Assembly: GCA_024236215.1 (NCBI GenBank)
Contig: JACKKX010000002.1
Span: 248,001 to 312,000, forward strand
Reading direction: 5' to 3'
DNA: 64,000 nucleotides
From: Novosphingobium sp.
Lineage (GTDB): Bacteria > Pseudomonadota > Alphaproteobacteria > Sphingomonadales > Sphingomonadaceae
A model generated the notes under the pieces. It worked only from the letters and a program-made list of their open reading frames with translations. It searched no databases and had not been told where the DNA came from. Every line of letters begins with the position of its first letter. The stretch's first letter is position 1. Below are positions 7,843-16,087 of the stretch, in pieces. The position numbers were made by a program, and so were the translations under genes.

Positions 7843-9150
7843 TCAATCGGGAAATTCGCGGTTCAGCCGCAGCACTTCCCCCGCCAGGTACAGCGAACCG
7901 GCGATCAGCACGTCACCCGCCGGGGGCAGCGCCTTCAGCGCAGCCTCGATAGCGGAAAAGGCGCGTGCCGGCAGGTCGGCATGGCGAGCGATTTCTTCGG
8001 GGGTATGAGCCTCGTGCCCCGGCGCGGGAACCACCGAGAGCGAGAGCAGTTGGCCCGCCAGGGGCGCAACGATCGCGGCGGGATCCTTGCTCGTCAGCAT
8101 GCCCGTGACCAGGTGGAATTTCTCCGCCCCGGCAAAGTGGCGCGCGATCGCCAGCCCGGCGTCGGCGTTGTGCCCGCCATCGAGCCAGACCTTGCGCCCC
8201 GGCACCAGTGCGGTCAGTGGGCCTCCTCCCAGCAGTTGCAGCCGCGCAGGCCAGCGGGCGGCGCGAATGCCCTGTGCCATCGCCGCGGGCGAGACCGGCA
8301 CCCTATCCTGATGGCGCAGCATCGCCACCGCCAGCGCGGCATTGTCGGCCTGATGGGCTCCGGCGAGGGCGGGCAGGGGGAGCGAGAGGGCGCCATGCCG
8401 GTCGCGGTATTCGATGGTCTCTCTGATATCGGCAAACCAGTCGAGATCGCGCAGCGCGGTTTTCGCGCCCGCCTGCATCGCCTGTTCGATCACGGTGCGG
8501 GTTACGCCGGGGGGATAGGCCTGGGTTACCAGCGGCACGCCCGGGCGGGCGATCCCGGCCTTTTCAAAGGCGATCCGGCAGAGCGGATCGGTGGGCGTTC
8601 CCGCCTCGGGCACCAGCAGGAAGCTCACATGGTCTATCCCCAGCGTGGCGATGCCGCAGGCGGCCTGTCCGTCGAGAACGTTGGTGGCATCGAACCGCCC
8701 GCCAAGCCCCACTTCGATCACGCAAGCATCGGCGCGGATGCGATGAAAGGCCAGGAAGGTGGCGGCGCTGGTCACCTCGAAAAAGCTGGGAGCGAGATCT
8801 TCTCCCGCGTCGAGTACCTCCTCCAGCAGATCGGCCAGCAGGTCGTCCGCGATCAGCTGGCCCGCGATGCGGATGCGCTCGTTGTAACGCACCAGATGCG
8901 GCTTGGTCGCGGCGTGGACGGTCAGCCCCTCGGCCTCGAGCATGGCGCGCAGGTAGGCGCAGGTGCTGCCCTTGCCGTTGGTCCCCGCGACTTGGAACAC
9001 CGGGGGCAGTGCACGCTGCGGATTGCCGAGCCGTTCCAGCAGGGCGTGGATCGTCTCCAGCCCCAGCCGGCCGCTAGGCAGGCTCAGCGCGCCGAGGCGA
9101 TCTAGCTGGGCCTGGACGCGCGGATTGTCGGAAATTGCGGAATCCCGCAT
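7843..9150 (-). CDS. folC: Bifunctional folylpolyglutamate synthase / dihydrofolate synthase
   Basis: FolC joins L-glutamate to dihydropteroate and extends the polyglutamate tail of folates, using ATP. The 435 residues contain the P-loop GTNGKGST (56-63), the following KPHLVRYNERIRI segment and the Mur-ligase-type C-terminal domain (KVWLDGGHNADAGLAIA). The ATG at 9150 agrees with the family start. The gene is downstream of trpB-trpA-accD on the same strand, separated by a 149-base gap holding an inverted repeat pair. The trp-accD-folC order is common in proteobacteria. Confidence 0.95.
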   Translation of the reverse strand: MRDSAISDNPRVQAQLDRLGALSLPSGRLGLETIHALLERLGNPQRALPPVFQVAGTNGKGSTCAYLRAMLEAEGLTVHAATKPHLVRYNERIRIAGQLIADDLLADLLEEVLDAGEDLAPSFFEVTSAATFLAFHRIRADACVIEVGLGGRFDATNVLDGQAACGIATLGIDHVSFLLVPEAGTPTDPLCRIAFEKAGIARPGVPLVTQAYPPGVTRTVIEQAMQAGAKTALRDLDWFADIRETIEYRDRHGALSLPLPALAGAHQADNAALAVAMLRHQDRVPVSPAAMAQGIRAARWPARLQLLGGGPLTALVPGRKVWLDGGHNADAGLAIARHFAGAEKFHLVTGMLTSKDPAAIVAPLAGQLLSLSVVPAPGHEAHTPEEIARHADLPARAFSAIEAALKALPPAGDVLIAGSLYLAGEVLRLNREFPD

Positions 9151-9154
9151 TCAG

Positions 9155-9298
9155 GTTCCTCCCCGAACCGGGGAGGGGGACCATGCGAAGCATGGTGGAG
9201 GGGCACCATCGTCGGTTTGGCGCGGCCAGGGAGCAAGGGCAACGGCCTGTGCCCCTCCACCACCTTTGGTGGTCCCCCTCCCCGTGCCGGGGAGGAAC
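9155..9298. repeat. Pair of inverted 50-bp palindromic repeat elements
   Basis: The left unit (9155-9205) and the right unit (9250-9298) are near-identical in opposite orientation. Each starts with GTTCCTCCCCG and a CCGGGGAGG hairpin. A second small hairpin follows (CCATGC-GAA-GCATGG on the left, CCACC-AAA-GGTGG on the right), and each unit ends with TGGAGGGGCA. The compensated differences in the loops and stems indicate selection for structure, as in REP or BIME elements. A 44-base spacer separates the units. The pair lies between the accD stop and the folC start and could form one large hairpin in the operon transcript. Confidence 0.85.
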
Positions 9299-9299
9299 A

Positions 9300-10148
9300 T
9301 CAAGCCGCCTTCGCGCCCGCAAGATAGCCCAGCACGCCCGCCAGCTTCTCTCTTAGCTCGCGGCGGTGGACCACCATGTCGATCATGCCATGCTCAAGCA
9401 GGTATTCGGCGCGCTGGAACCCTTCTGGCAGCTTTTCGCGGATGGTATCCTGGATCACCCGCTGGCCGGCGAAGCCGATCAGGCAGCCGGGTTCGGCGAT
9501 CTGCACATCGCCCAGCATGGCATAGCTGGCCGTCACCCCGCCGGTGGTCGGATCGGTCAGCACGACGATATAGGGCAGCCCGGCCTGGTTGAGGCGCCGG
9601 ATCGCCACGGTGGTCTTGGGCATTTGCATCAGGCTGAGGATGCCTTCCTGCATCCGCGCGCCGCCGGCCGCGGTGCAGATCACATAGCCGCACTTGTCCT
9701 TGATCGCGTGGTCCACCCCGGCAACAAAGGCCGCGCCCACCGCCATGCCCATCGACCCGCCCATGAAGGCAAAGTCCTGCACCCCCAGCACGCATTTCTG
9801 CCCCAGGATCGCGCCCTTGGCATTGGTCAGCGCATCGGGGTGGGGATTGGCGGTGCGGGCGGCCTTGAGCCGGTCGGGGTATTTCTTCTGATCGCGGAAC
9901 TTGAGCGGATCTTCCTTCACCTTGGGGCCGGGCAGAACCTCGAACCCGGGATCGAGCAACTGGGCAAAGCGGGCATCGGCGCCGATCCGCCCATGATGCT
10001 CACAGCGCGGGCAGACGCTGAGGTTGTCCTCATATTCCTTGGTGAACAGCATCTCCTTGCACGAAGGGCACTTGATCCACAGGTTGTCGGGAGTGTCCCG
10101 CTTCGTGGTGAAGGGGAGCGAATTGCGAACGCGGTCCAGCCAGCTCAT
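9300..10148 (-). CDS. accD: Acetyl-CoA carboxylase carboxyltransferase subunit beta
   Basis: AccD, together with AccA, moves the carboxyl group from biotin to acetyl-CoA to make malonyl-CoA. The 282 residues begin with a zinc ribbon with cysteines at 27, 30, 46 and 49 (CPSC ... CPRC). The crotonase-like carboxyltransferase core follows, with [11 protein letters not shown] and GGARMQEG and the strand [20 protein letters not shown]. The start codon overlaps the trpA stop (ATGA at 10145-10148), so expression is coupled to the trp genes. The gene ends just before the inverted repeat pair. Confidence 0.97.
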   Translation of the reverse strand: MSWLDRVRNSLPFTTKRDTPDNLWIKCPSCKEMLFTKEYEDNLSVCPRCEHHGRIGADARFAQLLDPGFEVLPGPKVKEDPLKFRDQKKYPDRLKAARTANPHPDALTNAKGAILGQKCVLGVQDFAFMGGSMGMAVGAAFVAGVDHAIKDKCGYVICTAAGGARMQEGILSLMQMPKTTVAIRRLNQAGLPYIVVLTDPTTGGVTASYAMLGDVQIAEPGCLIGFAGQRVIQDTIREKLPEGFQRAEYLLEHGMIDMVVHRRELREKLAGVLGYLAGAKAA

Positions 10149-10939
10149 GCGGACTTCCTAGCACCGTGCACGGCCTGCGCCAACGCAGAGGTCAATTCCC
10201 TTACCGGGCCAGGAGCATCGGCTCCGTGCTGGCCGACCAGATCGACCAGCACCGAACCGACCACCACGCCATCGGCCACTCGTGCGATCGCGGCGGCCTG
10301 TTCGGGAGTGCGCACACCAAAGCCGACTGCCACCGGCAGCCGGGTCGCCGATTTGAGCCGCGTCACTGCATCTTCGATGCTGGCTTGCGCGGCCTGTTGC
10401 AGTCCGGTGATCCCGGCGACCGAAACGTAATAAAGGAAGCCGGACGATCCATCGAGCACCGCGGGGAGCCGCGCCGCATCGGTGGTGGGGGTGGCGAGCC
10501 GGATCAGCGCAACCTTGGCGGCGCGCAGCGCCGGGCCAAGTTCGGGATCTTCCTCGGGCGGGATGTCGACGCAGATCACCCCATCGACCCCGGCCTTGCG
10601 GCACTCCGCCGCGAACCATTCGGGCCCGCGAATGGTCATCGGATTGGCATAGCCCATCAGCACCAGCGGCACTTCGGGATGCTTTTCGCGAAAGCGCGCG
10701 GCGATGTGGAAGATATCGGCAGTGGTCGTGCCCGCCCCCAGCGAGCGCAGGTTCGCCGCCTGGATCGCGGGGCCATCGGCCATCGGATCGGTAAAGGGCA
10801 TGCCCAGCTCGATAACATCGGCGCCGCCTTCGACCAGCGCATCGAGGATTGCGGGCGTCGCCTCGAGCGTCGGATCGCCGGCGGTGACGAAGCAGACGAG
10901 GGCGGGGCCACGCGAGAAAGCCCTGTCAAAGCGGCTCAC
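10145..10939 (-). CDS. trpA: Tryptophan synthase alpha subunit
   Basis: TrpA cleaves indole-3-glycerol phosphate to indole, which passes to TrpB. The 264-residue TIM barrel has the catalytic residues in FVTAGDP and [16 protein letters not shown], with Glu44 and Asp55 corresponding to the catalytic pair of the family. The start is GTG at 10939, overlapping the trpB stop by four bases (GTGA). The 3' end overlaps the accD start in the same way, so trpB-trpA-accD is one coupled operon. Confidence 0.97.
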   Translation of the reverse strand: MSRFDRAFSRGPALVCFVTAGDPTLEATPAILDALVEGGADVIELGMPFTDPMADGPAIQAANLRSLGAGTTTADIFHIAARFREKHPEVPLVLMGYANPMTIRGPEWFAAECRKAGVDGVICVDIPPEEDPELGPALRAAKVALIRLATPTTDAARLPAVLDGSSGFLYYVSVAGITGLQQAAQASIEDAVTRLKSATRLPVAVGFGVRTPEQAAAIARVADGVVVGSVLVDLVGQHGADAPGPVRELTSALAQAVHGARKSA

Positions 10940-12156
10940 AGCTTCACCCCCAGGTGCTCCGCCACCGTAAAGATGTCCTTATCACCCCGACCCGAAACGT
11001 TAACCAGGATGCGCTTGTCCTTGTCCATCTGCGGCGCCAGCTTGGGCAAGGCGGCGAGGGCATGGGCGCTTTCCAGCGCGGGGATGATCCCTTCGAGCTT
11101 GCAGCACAGCTGGAACGCCTCAAGCGCTTCGGCGTCGGTGATCGGGAGGTATTTCACCCGGCCGCTTTCGTGCAGCCACGAATGCTCGGGGCCGATTCCC
11201 GGATAGTCGAGCCCGGCGCTGATCGAGTGCGCCTCGGTGATCTGGCCGTCCTCGTCTTGCAGCAGGTAGGTCTTGTTGCCGTGGAGGATTCCGGGCTTGC
11301 CGCCGGTCAGGCTGGCGGCGTGCTGGCCGGTCTCGATCCCGTGGCCCGCCGCCTCGACCCCGATCATGGCGACCGCGGGATCGTCAAGAAAGGGGTGGAA
11401 CAGCCCGATCGCGTTCGATCCGCCGCCCACCGCGGCGATCAGCAGGTCGGGCAGGGCGCCGGTGCGCCCCAGCATCTGGGCGCGGGCTTCCTTGCCGATC
11501 ACGCTCTGGAAATCGCGCACCAGCTCGGGATAGGGGTGCGGGCCGGCGGCAGTGCCGATGATGTAGAAGGTGTCGTGGACATTGGCGACCCAGTCGCGCA
11601 TCGCCTCGTTCATCGCGTCCTTGAGCGTCTTGGCGCCCGATTGCACCGGCACCACCTCGGCGCCGAGCAGCTTCATGCGGAACACGTTGGGCTGCTGGCG
11701 GGCAACATCGACCGCGCCCATGTAGATCACGCAGGGCAGACCAAAGCGCGCGCAGACCGTGGCCGTGGCAACCCCGTGTTGCCCCGCACCGGTTTCGGCG
11801 ATGATCCGCTTTTTGCCCATCCGGATCGCGAGCAGGATCTGGCCGATGCAGTTGTTGATCTTGTGCGCGCCGGTGTGGTTCAGCTCCTCGCGTTTGAACC
11901 ACACTTCGGCGCCGCCAAAGTATTCGGTCAGGCGCGGCGCGAAGTAGAGCGGGCTGGGGCGGCCGACATAGTGCTCAAGCAGGTCGTCGAACTCGGCCTT
12001 GAAGGCCGGATCGGCCTTGGCAGCGGAATATTCCCGCTCAAGGTCGAGGATCAGCGGCATCAGCGTTTCGGCGACGTAACGCCCGCCAAACTGGCCGAAA
12101 TGGCCGCGCTCGTCGGGCATGTTGCGATAGCTGTTGGCGGTTGGGGTGACGCTCAT
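10936..12156 (-). CDS. trpB: Tryptophan synthase beta subunit
   Basis: TrpB condenses indole with serine using PLP to give tryptophan. The 406 residues start [20 protein letters not shown]. They contain the PLP lysine in [10 protein letters not shown] (Lys99), the [11 protein letters not shown] loop and the phosphate-binding GGGSNAIG. The ATG at 12156 is preferred over an upstream start at 12228 because the family begins near the [12 protein letters not shown] segment. No strong ribosome binding site is seen. Unusually, trpF is not directly upstream: an opposite-strand membrane protein gene lies between them, so trpB needs its own promoter somewhere in 12157-12391. Confidence 0.96.
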   Translation of the reverse strand: MSVTPTANSYRNMPDERGHFGQFGGRYVAETLMPLILDLEREYSAAKADPAFKAEFDDLLEHYVGRPSPLYFAPRLTEYFGGAEVWFKREELNHTGAHKINNCIGQILLAIRMGKKRIIAETGAGQHGVATATVCARFGLPCVIYMGAVDVARQQPNVFRMKLLGAEVVPVQSGAKTLKDAMNEAMRDWVANVHDTFYIIGTAAGPHPYPELVRDFQSVIGKEARAQMLGRTGALPDLLIAAVGGGSNAIGLFHPFLDDPAVAMIGVEAAGHGIETGQHAASLTGGKPGILHGNKTYLLQDEDGQITEAHSISAGLDYPGIGPEHSWLHESGRVKYLPITDAEALEAFQLCCKLEGIIPALESAHALAALPKLAPQMDKDKRILVNVSGRGDKDIFTVAEHLGVKL

Positions 12157-12391
12157 GATGTCAGCGCGATTGGCAGAACACGGGGGTTGAGTCCAGCGCT
12201 TCGGCGAGCGCGCCCGGGCACTCAGCAAGTGACGAAAAAATACCTTTGGTTATCATTAAGTGTTACATGATAGCAACATATTACCAATCGAACGACATAA
12301 CTGAACAATCAGTTCATTCAAACGACAGGAAGTCGTTCCTATTTGCGGGGCGGCCCCTTGCGAGGGGCTGAACGACCAAGGAGTTTTGAAT
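12157..12391. promoter_or_regulatory. AT-rich divergent control region between trpB and the outer-membrane gene
   Basis: This 235-base stretch has no convincing gene. Its middle (about 12225-12335) is clearly richer in A and T than the surroundings. AACGAC occurs at 12291, 12321 and 12371, and the middle copy forms an inverted repeat with GTCGTT at 12332-12337. GAAC and GTTC (12303-12315) form another short dyad. GCCCCT-tgcg-AGGGGC (12353-12368) is a small hairpin just before AAGGAG (12378-12383), the ribosome binding site of the gene at 12392. These are plausible regulator sites but no regulator can be named. Confidence 0.45.
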
Positions 12392-12856
12392 ATGCGTAAG
12401 GTTCTTCTGCCGCTGCTCGCCTCGCTGGCGATCGCGACCCCGGCCATGGCCAACGAAGCCCGTATCGAGGCGCGTGGCGGCGTGATCTGGGCCAACGGCA
12501 CCAGCGAAGACGTGTGGGGCGCTGCCGCCGGTTACGACTTCGACCTGGGCGATACCGCCTTTGCCGGCGTCGAGGTTTCGGGCGACAAGATCGGCACCTC
12601 GGGCACCAAGGTGTCGTGGGGCTTTGCCGGCCGTTTGGGTGCCAAGGTGGGTGAGCAGGGCAAGCTGTATGGCGTTGCCGGTTACAACACCGAAAACTGC
12701 TCGAGCTGCAACGACGACGCGTTCAGTGCCGGTGCCGGTTACCAGCAGGGCCTGGGCAAGAGCTTCTACGTGAAGGGCGAATATCGCCACTTCTTCACCA
12801 GCAACGGCCTGCCCGATGCGGACGCCGTGGTTGCCGGCGTCGGCATGCGCTTCTGA
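12392..12856 (+). CDS. Small outer-membrane beta-barrel protein (opacity/porin-like)
   Basis: A 154-residue exported protein. Residues 1-20 form a clear Sec signal peptide (MRKVLLPLLASLAIATPAMA, then NEARIE). The mature part alternates short polar and hydrophobic strands with many Gly and aromatic residues and ends in GMRF, the C-terminal Phe typical of outer-membrane barrels. The length suits an eight-stranded barrel of the OmpA/OmpX/opacity type. Two cysteines (NCSSCN) sit in a likely surface loop. The ATG at 12392 has AAGGAG 8 bases upstream; a TTG at 12386 is a weaker alternative. The gene is monocistronic, with its own terminator, and sits on the opposite strand between trpF and trpB. 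Its function is not known. Confidence 0.8.
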   Translation: MRKVLLPLLASLAIATPAMANEARIEARGGVIWANGTSEDVWGAAAGYDFDLGDTAFAGVEVSGDKIGTSGTKVSWGFAGRLGAKVGEQGKLYGVAGYNTENCSSCNDDAFSAGAGYQQGLGKSFYVKGEYRHFFTSNGLPDADAVVAGVGMRF

Positions 12857-12882
12857 TCCCCGATCAAAGCCAAATAACGAAG

Positions 12883-12910
12883 GGGCGGTCCGGCAACGGG
12901 CCGCCCTTTT
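12883..12910. terminator. Rho-independent terminator between the outer-membrane gene and trpF
   Basis: GGGCGGTCCG (12883-12892), the loop gcaa and CGGGCCGCCC (12897-12906) form a 10-bp stem with one G-T pair, followed by TTTT. It terminates the outer-membrane gene and may also serve the convergent trpF. Confidence 0.9.
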
Positions 12911-12911
12911 G

Positions 12912-13553
12912 CTATGACGCGCGGGCCGCTGCGCAAAACGCAGCAATCAGTGCGGGGTCTTTCACGCCGGGGGCGCTTTCCACGCCAGACGCCGTATCGA
13001 CCAGCGGCGCCCCGCTCTGCCGCACGGCATCGGCGACATTCGCGGGTGTCAGTCCGCCCGCAAGGCCCCAGGGGGCACGGTCCTTCCATGGGGAAAGCAG
13101 CGACCAGTCGAAGGTCAACCCCATGCCGCCCGGCAGGGTGCCCTTGGGTGTCTTGGCATCGAACAGGATCAGGTCCGCAACATCGGTAAAGGAAGCGGCC
13201 CGGCTAATATCGGCCGGGCTCGCGACCGAAATCACCTTCCACACCGGCCGGGCAAACCGCGCCTTGGCCTGTGCAACCCGCTCCGGGCTTTCCTGGCCGT
13301 GCAGCTGGATCACATCGAGCCGCGCGGCATCGCAAGCCTGGGCGATGGCCGTATCGTCGGCATCGACGAACACGCCGACCAGCGCAATCCGCCCCGCCGC
13401 TCGCGCGGCCAGATCGCGGGCCAGCGCCAGCGAGGCAAAGCGCGGGCTGGGCGGATAGAAATTCAGCCCGCAGAAGTCCGCCCGCGCGGCGATGGTGGCA
13501 TCGAGCGCCAAGGAGCTATTGACCCCGCAGATCTTGATTCGGGGCACGGGCAT
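12912..13553 (-). CDS. trpF: Phosphoribosylanthranilate isomerase
   Basis: TrpF catalyses the Amadori rearrangement of phosphoribosylanthranilate in tryptophan synthesis. The 213-residue TIM barrel has the catalytic Cys9 in KICGV and LVGVFVDAD. The later strand LILFDAK carries the likely catalytic Asp, and GLAGGLTPANVADAV and VDTASGVESAPGVKD form the phosphate-binding end. The ATG at 13553 is 8 bases after the pyrF stop, so lapA-pyrF-trpF looks like one operon. It is separated from trpB by the opposite-strand gene at 12392-12856. Confidence 0.96.
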   Translation of the reverse strand: MPVPRIKICGVNSSLALDATIAARADFCGLNFYPPSPRFASLALARDLAARAAGRIALVGVFVDADDTAIAQACDAARLDVIQLHGQESPERVAQAKARFARPVWKVISVASPADISRAASFTDVADLILFDAKTPKGTLPGGMGLTFDWSLLSPWKDRAPWGLAGGLTPANVADAVRQSGAPLVDTASGVESAPGVKDPALIAAFCAAARAS

Positions 13554-13561
13554 GGCGCGGA

Positions 13562-14236
13562 TCAGAGCGTGGCTTCGATCGCCCGCGCCGCCGCGACGGG
13601 GTCCTCGGCGCGGCTGATCGGGCGGCCCACCACCAGCACCGATGCACCGGCATCGCGCGCCGCGCGCGGGGTGACGATGCGCTTCTGGTCACCCACCTTG
13701 CCCTCGGGCAGACGCAGCCCGGGAACCACGAAGAAGCCGTCTCGCCACTGCCTGTGCACCGCGCCGACCTCATGCCCGGAGCAGACGATCCCGTCGAGCC
13801 CGGCGGAATGGGCCAGATCGGCCAGCCGCATCGCCTGATCGTGGGTCGATCCACCCACCCCGGTCGCGGTCAGATCATCGTCGTCAAGGCTGGTCAGCAC
13901 CGTAACGCCCACCACCCTGCAATTCTCACCCGCGGCGGCCTTGGCATCTTCCATCATCGCGCGTCCGCCCGCGGCATGGACGGTGACGATCGCCGGTTCG
14001 AGCACGTGGATCGCCTGCATCGCCGAGGCGACGGTGTTGGGGATGTCATGCAGCTTGAGATCGAGGAAGATCGGCAGCCCGACATGGGCGATCTCGTGCA
14101 CGCCGTGATGGCCGTGGGCATAGAAGAATTCCATCCCCAGCTTGATCCCGCCGATATGGCCCTTGACCTTGCGGGCAAGCGCCGCGGCGGCATCGAGGCG
14201 GGGAAGATCGAGCGCAAGGTAGATCGGGTTCGACAT
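13562..14236 (-). CDS. pyrF: Orotidine 5'-phosphate decarboxylase
   Basis: PyrF decarboxylates OMP to UMP, the last step of pyrimidine synthesis. The 224 residues start MSNPIYLALDLPRLDAA. The signature LDLKLHDIPNTV holds the catalytic Asp59, Lys61 and Asp64, and VVPGLRLP and VVGRPISRAEDP complete the phosphate site. The ATG at 14236 is one base past the lapA stop. The longer reading to 14296 would lie inside lapA and is rejected. The operon order is lapA, pyrF, trpF. Confidence 0.96.
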   Translation of the reverse strand: MSNPIYLALDLPRLDAAAALARKVKGHIGGIKLGMEFFYAHGHHGVHEIAHVGLPIFLDLKLHDIPNTVASAMQAIHVLEPAIVTVHAAGGRAMMEDAKAAAGENCRVVGVTVLTSLDDDDLTATGVGGSTHDQAMRLADLAHSAGLDGIVCSGHEVGAVHRQWRDGFFVVPGLRLPEGKVGDQKRIVTPRAARDAGASVLVVGRPISRAEDPVAAARAIEATL

Positions 14237-14237
14237 G

Positions 14238-14555
14238 TCAGTTGGCTTGGGTGTCCGTTGAGCCAGCGTCAAGCTGGGTTGAAGTGCCGACCGCATTGGG
14301 ATTGCCCGTCACCGCGGCCTTGATCGAGTTTTCCAGGCTGTTGATCCGCCGCGTCAGCCGCCAGCGCCCCGCCTTGGAAAGCAGCCACATCGGCAGGAGG
14401 CCGAGCAGGAATGAGAGAATGACCAGCGCGGGCAGCTTGGTCTGAAGGATCAGATCCTCCCAGATCTTCACCTCGACATCCTGCCAGTTGTTGATCGAGA
14501 ACAGCAGCAGCGCCACTGCCACCAGAACCCAGATCACCGTGCGGATCACCTGCAT
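14238..14555 (-). CDS. LapA-domain inner-membrane protein
   Basis: A 105-residue protein with two hydrophobic segments (about 5-22 and 43-60) separated by NNWQDVEVKIWEDLILQTK, as in LapA/YciS (DUF1049) proteins. In E. coli the relative LapA works with LapB in control of lipopolysaccharide synthesis; here no lapB is adjacent. A hydrophilic Thr/Gly/Asn-rich tail follows. AAAGGAGAG precedes the ATG at 14555. It heads the operon with pyrF and trpF. A CTAGGG resembling the recurring -10 motif lies upstream near 14595 but without a clear -35. Confidence 0.85.
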   Translation of the reverse strand: MQVIRTVIWVLVAVALLLFSINNWQDVEVKIWEDLILQTKLPALVILSFLLGLLPMWLLSKAGRWRLTRRINSLENSIKAAVTGNPNAVGTSTQLDAGSTDTQAN

Positions 14556-14594
14556 TGCGCTCTCCTTTGCGCCGCCAGCTTCGTCGGGCTGACC

Positions 14595-15044
14595 CTAGGG
14601 ACGATTGCCGCCAAAAGAAAGAGCGACGCCAAGATCTTCACTGCCGCCCGGCGCCGGGGCAGGGGCGGTGAGCGCCCCGACCCTGAGCGGGGTTCCGGGT
14701 GCGCAAACCAGCTGGCCGAGCGTGGCGAGCAGCGTTTCGCGCAGGTGCTGCAGACGGGCGATATGCGCGTCGGTCGCCGCGATCTTGGCCTTGAGCCGTG
14801 CCTCGACCATCTCGCGGGTCACCTCCTGGCGTCCGACCTGCACCACGATCTCGGCGATCTCCTGCAAGGAAAAGCCCAGCCCCTGGGCGCCGCGGATCAG
14901 TTGCACCAGCCCGGCATCCTCAGCGCCATAGTCACGGTAGCCATTGCCGCGCCGCGCTGGACGCGGGAGGAGACCGATCTTTTCGTAATAGCGCAGGGTA
15001 TCGGTCGATACCCCGCAGCTGGCTGCCAGTTCCCCGATTTTCAT
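14595..15044 (-). CDS. MerR-family transcriptional regulator
   Basis: A 149-residue activator or repressor with an N-terminal winged helix (MKIGELAASCGVSTDTLRYYEKIGLLPRP), the family GNGYRDY turn and a long dimerisation coiled coil (about residues 85-120). Only two cysteines (in ASCGVS and QLVCAPG) are present, not arranged like the metal sites of CueR or ZntR or the SoxR cluster, so the inducer is unknown. The ATG at 15044 was chosen because the conserved helix starts there. The gene is divergent from an MBL-fold hydrolase gene, with a MerR-type operator between them, so that gene is its probable target. Confidence 0.9.
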   Translation of the reverse strand: MKIGELAASCGVSTDTLRYYEKIGLLPRPARRGNGYRDYGAEDAGLVQLIRGAQGLGFSLQEIAEIVVQVGRQEVTREMVEARLKAKIAATDAHIARLQHLRETLLATLGQLVCAPGTPLRVGALTAPAPAPGGSEDLGVALSFGGNRP

Positions 15045-15058
15045 CGCCGCGTGATTTC

Positions 15059-15092
15059 CCTTGACCCTGGACCATGCTCCAAGGTGCATGAC
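15059..15092 (+). promoter_or_regulatory. MerR-type operator/promoter between the regulator and the MBL hydrolase
   Basis: TTGACC at 15061-15066 is followed after about 20 bases by CATGAC (15087-15092). The long spacer is characteristic of MerR-controlled promoters. CCTTG (15059-15063) and CAAGG (15080-15084) form the outer arms of an imperfect dyad that lies in the spacer and overlaps the -35 box. It sits 27 bases before the hydrolase start. Confidence 0.65.
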
Positions 15093-15118
15093 GGCATTGG
15101 TAATCGGGAGATCGGACA

Positions 15119-16087
15119 ATGAAAAGGCGCTACCTTGTCGCATTGGGCCTGGCGGCGGCCGCTGTTGCGGTGGGGATGATGCCCTATTCGCGCGTGACCA
15201 GCACCAGCTCTTTCGCGAGCGGCACTGCGCTTCGGCCCTTTGCCGGTGCACCCGCGTCCGGCCAGCCTGCCCCGGTTTCGCTAGCTATCGTGCGAACTTC
15301 AGCCAAGCCGGTCAACGAAGCGCTGGTGGTTGCGGGCGGGAGCCTGTCGCGTCAGGTAACGGTATCGATGTCGGGGTTCGTGATCCGTCACGGCGAACAC
15401 CTGCTGGCCTTCGACCTCGGGCTGGGGAGCCAGATCGATCGGCAATATGGCGCCGAAATGCCAATGTGGGCACGGCCGACCTTTTCCTATGCCCGGCCGG
15501 TCGATCCGCTGGCCGCGCAATTCGCCCGAGCCGGCCAGCCCCTGCCGGAAGAGGTGCTGCTCAGTCACAGCCATTGGGATCACGGCTCGGGGCTGGAAGA
15601 TATTCCCAAGGCCCGGGTCTGGGTCTCGGGCCCCGAGCTCGATCTGATCCGCGCATCGCACGGCGGGGCTGGACAGCCGTGGATGTCGCAGGTCGGGCGG
15701 CCCGACATCCGCTGGGAGACGCTGACTTTCCCCGACGGGCCGTGGATGGGTTTTGACCGGAGCCTCGATGTATTCGGCGACAAGAGCGTGGTCGTTGTGC
15801 CGATGCCCGGCCATACCCCAGGGTCGGTCGGACTGTTCGTCACCGTTTCATCGGGGCGGCGCTTCCTGCTGGTGGGCGATGCGCTGTGGAACGCGGGCGA
15901 GCTGCGCGAGGGCCAGGGCAAGTCCAGCGCGGCGAGCATGATCGTCGATGGCGACCGCGCCCAAACTGCGGCGATGGTGCGGCAGCTGGTCAGGCTGGCG
16001 CGCGACAACCCCGGACTGACCATCATCCCAGCACACGACGGCGATCTGCAGGCGCGCCTGGGCCTGTTCCCGCGCTGGATCGATTAG
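15119..16087 (+). CDS. Exported MBL-fold metallo-hydrolase
   Basis: A 322-residue protein with an N-terminal hydrophobic segment (residues 5-21), probably a signal peptide or anchor that places it in the periplasm. The metallo-beta-lactamase fold motif HSHWDH is at 150-155. His232 (PGHTPGS), Asp254 (VGDALW) and His306 (PAHDGD) complete a two-metal site. The fold hydrolyses esters, lactones, thioesters or related bonds; the family closest in layout includes N-acyl-homoserine lactonases, but the substrate cannot be set from sequence. The ATG at 15119 has GGGAG 10 bases upstream. It is divergent from the MerR gene and is probably its target. Its stop overlaps the purB stop by three bases. Confidence 0.88.
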   Translation: MKRRYLVALGLAAAAVAVGMMPYSRVTSTSSFASGTALRPFAGAPASGQPAPVSLAIVRTSAKPVNEALVVAGGSLSRQVTVSMSGFVIRHGEHLLAFDLGLGSQIDRQYGAEMPMWARPTFSYARPVDPLAAQFARAGQPLPEEVLLSHSHWDHGSGLEDIPKARVWVSGPELDLIRASHGGAGQPWMSQVGRPDIRWETLTFPDGPWMGFDRSLDVFGDKSVVVVPMPGHTPGSVGLFVTVSSGRRFLLVGDALWNAGELREGQGKSSAASMIVDGDRAQTAAMVRQLVRLARDNPGLTIIPAHDGDLQARLGLFPRWID

